Shown here piece by piece: positions 63,724 to 64,000 of a stretch of DNA of 64,000 bases. The translations under genes were made by a program, and so were the position numbers. The number at the start of each line of letters is the position of its first letter. The first letter of the stretch is position 1. The notes under the pieces were generated by a model that saw only the letters and a program-made list of their open reading frames with translations, was not told the DNA's origin and searched no databases. The DNA lies in NCBI RefSeq assembly GCF_025318105.1, contig NZ_JAOANI010000004.1:1-64000 (forward strand), in the 5' to 3' direction. Origin of the DNA: Venatoribacter pacificus (GTDB lineage: Bacteria; Pseudomonadota; Gammaproteobacteria; Pseudomonadales; Oceanobacteraceae).

Positions 63724-64000
63724 CTATGGATTTAACCGCTGTTTTTTCCACTCACGGTCAGCCAGCGAATATTCGAGCCGATCGTGCAGTCGGTGCTCAC
63801 CACCCTGCCAGAATTCCATACGCGCAGGTTTTAACCGATAACCGCCCCAGTAATCCGGCAGTGGAACGTCCTGCCCTTCATACTGTTTGGAAACTTCAGC
63901 AAATTGGGCTTCCAGTGTAGCGCGGTCGGCCAGAGGACGACTCTGCGCAGAGGCCCAGGCACCGAGCTGGCTTTCCCGCGGGCGGGAATGAAAATACGCT
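63724..64000 (-). CDS. pdxH: Pyridoxamine 5'-phosphate oxidase PdxH (3' part)
   Basis: The 5' part lies beyond the right edge. The visible 92 codons encode AYFHSRPRESQLGAWASAQS, PLPDYWGGYRLKPARMEFWQG and GEHRLHDRLEYSLADREW, ending KKQRLNP. This matches the FMN- and PLP-binding C-terminus of PdxH (E. coli FWGGFR, IEFWQGGEHRLHDR). The enzyme makes pyridoxal 5'-phosphate from PNP or PMP. The stop codon is TAG at 63724-63726. Confidence 0.95.
   Translation of the reverse strand, partial: AYFHSRPRESQLGAWASAQSRPLADRATLEAQFAEVSKQYEGQDVPLPDYWGGYRLKPARMEFWQGGEHRLHDRLEYSLADREWKKQRLNP

Noticed and set aside
63663..63920. An 85-codon plus-strand frame at the right edge
   Set aside because: It covers the terminator and lies opposite the clear pdxH coding sequence.

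Overview
The window is a contiguous chromosomal segment of a marine-type gammaproteobacterium. Protein family content (queA-tgt-yajC-secD-secF, rlmJ, zapE, nhaR, cysDN, a choline-to-betaine cluster, a type I-F CRISPR system) points to the Oceanospirillales (Thalassolituus/Oceanobacter-like). That placement is inferred from family resemblance only. No rRNA or species-level marker is present.

Layout. 0.1-1.1 kb: an integron integrase (intI), whose cassette array should lie to the left, outside the window. 1.5-10.5 kb: small housekeeping and stress genes, including a free-standing ValS C-terminal arm, an MreB-like half protein, a LON-domain protein, an Old Yellow Enzyme, a glutathione peroxidase, a BI-1 protein, NhaR and a periplasmic solute-binding-like protein. 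11-19.1 kb: acyl-CoA synthetase, rlmJ, then the queA-tgt-yajC-secD-secF operon on the minus strand. 19.3-19.7 kb: three tRNA-Leu genes behind one strong promoter. 20-23.8 kb: an unusual chemoreceptor converging on a 7TMR-DISM/GGDEF diguanylate cyclase. 24.1-30.6 kb: a six-gene extracytoplasmic redox operon (di-heme lipoprotein, Tat-exported DUF1501 protein, TlpA thioredoxin, DUF4266 lipoprotein, DUF3570 outer-membrane protein, ApbE flavin transferase). 30.7-33.4 kb: an amidase and an SDR. 33.4-41.5 kb: porin, choline ABC transporter, BetA, BetB and BetI, with a BetI-type palindrome at the betI start. 41.8-42.1 kb: a MITE-like element. 42.1-46.9 kb: zapE, an alpha/beta hydrolase and cysDN. 47.2 kb: tRNA-Met. 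47.5-60.8 kb: a complete type I-F CRISPR-Cas locus with 80 repeats and 79 spacers. 61-64 kb: an MBL-fold lipoprotein, a fructosamine-kinase-family protein and the 3' part of pdxH, cut by the window edge.

How the parts work together. The cas operon (cas1, cas2-3, cas8f, cas5f, cas7f, cas6f) runs toward the array and ends in an intrinsic terminator. A short leader follows, with a perfect IHF consensus 16 bp from the first repeat, so array transcription and spacer acquisition should be controlled separately from cas expression. The bet/cho cluster couples choline import to oxidation to glycine betaine under BetI. The 24-30 kb operon is the strongest candidate for a poorly described system: an ApbE flavin transferase is encoded next to an outer-membrane DUF3570 protein carrying an E-T-L-S-G-A-S motif that resembles the FMN-attachment consensus, with a thioredoxin and a Cys-terminated small lipoprotein as likely partners.
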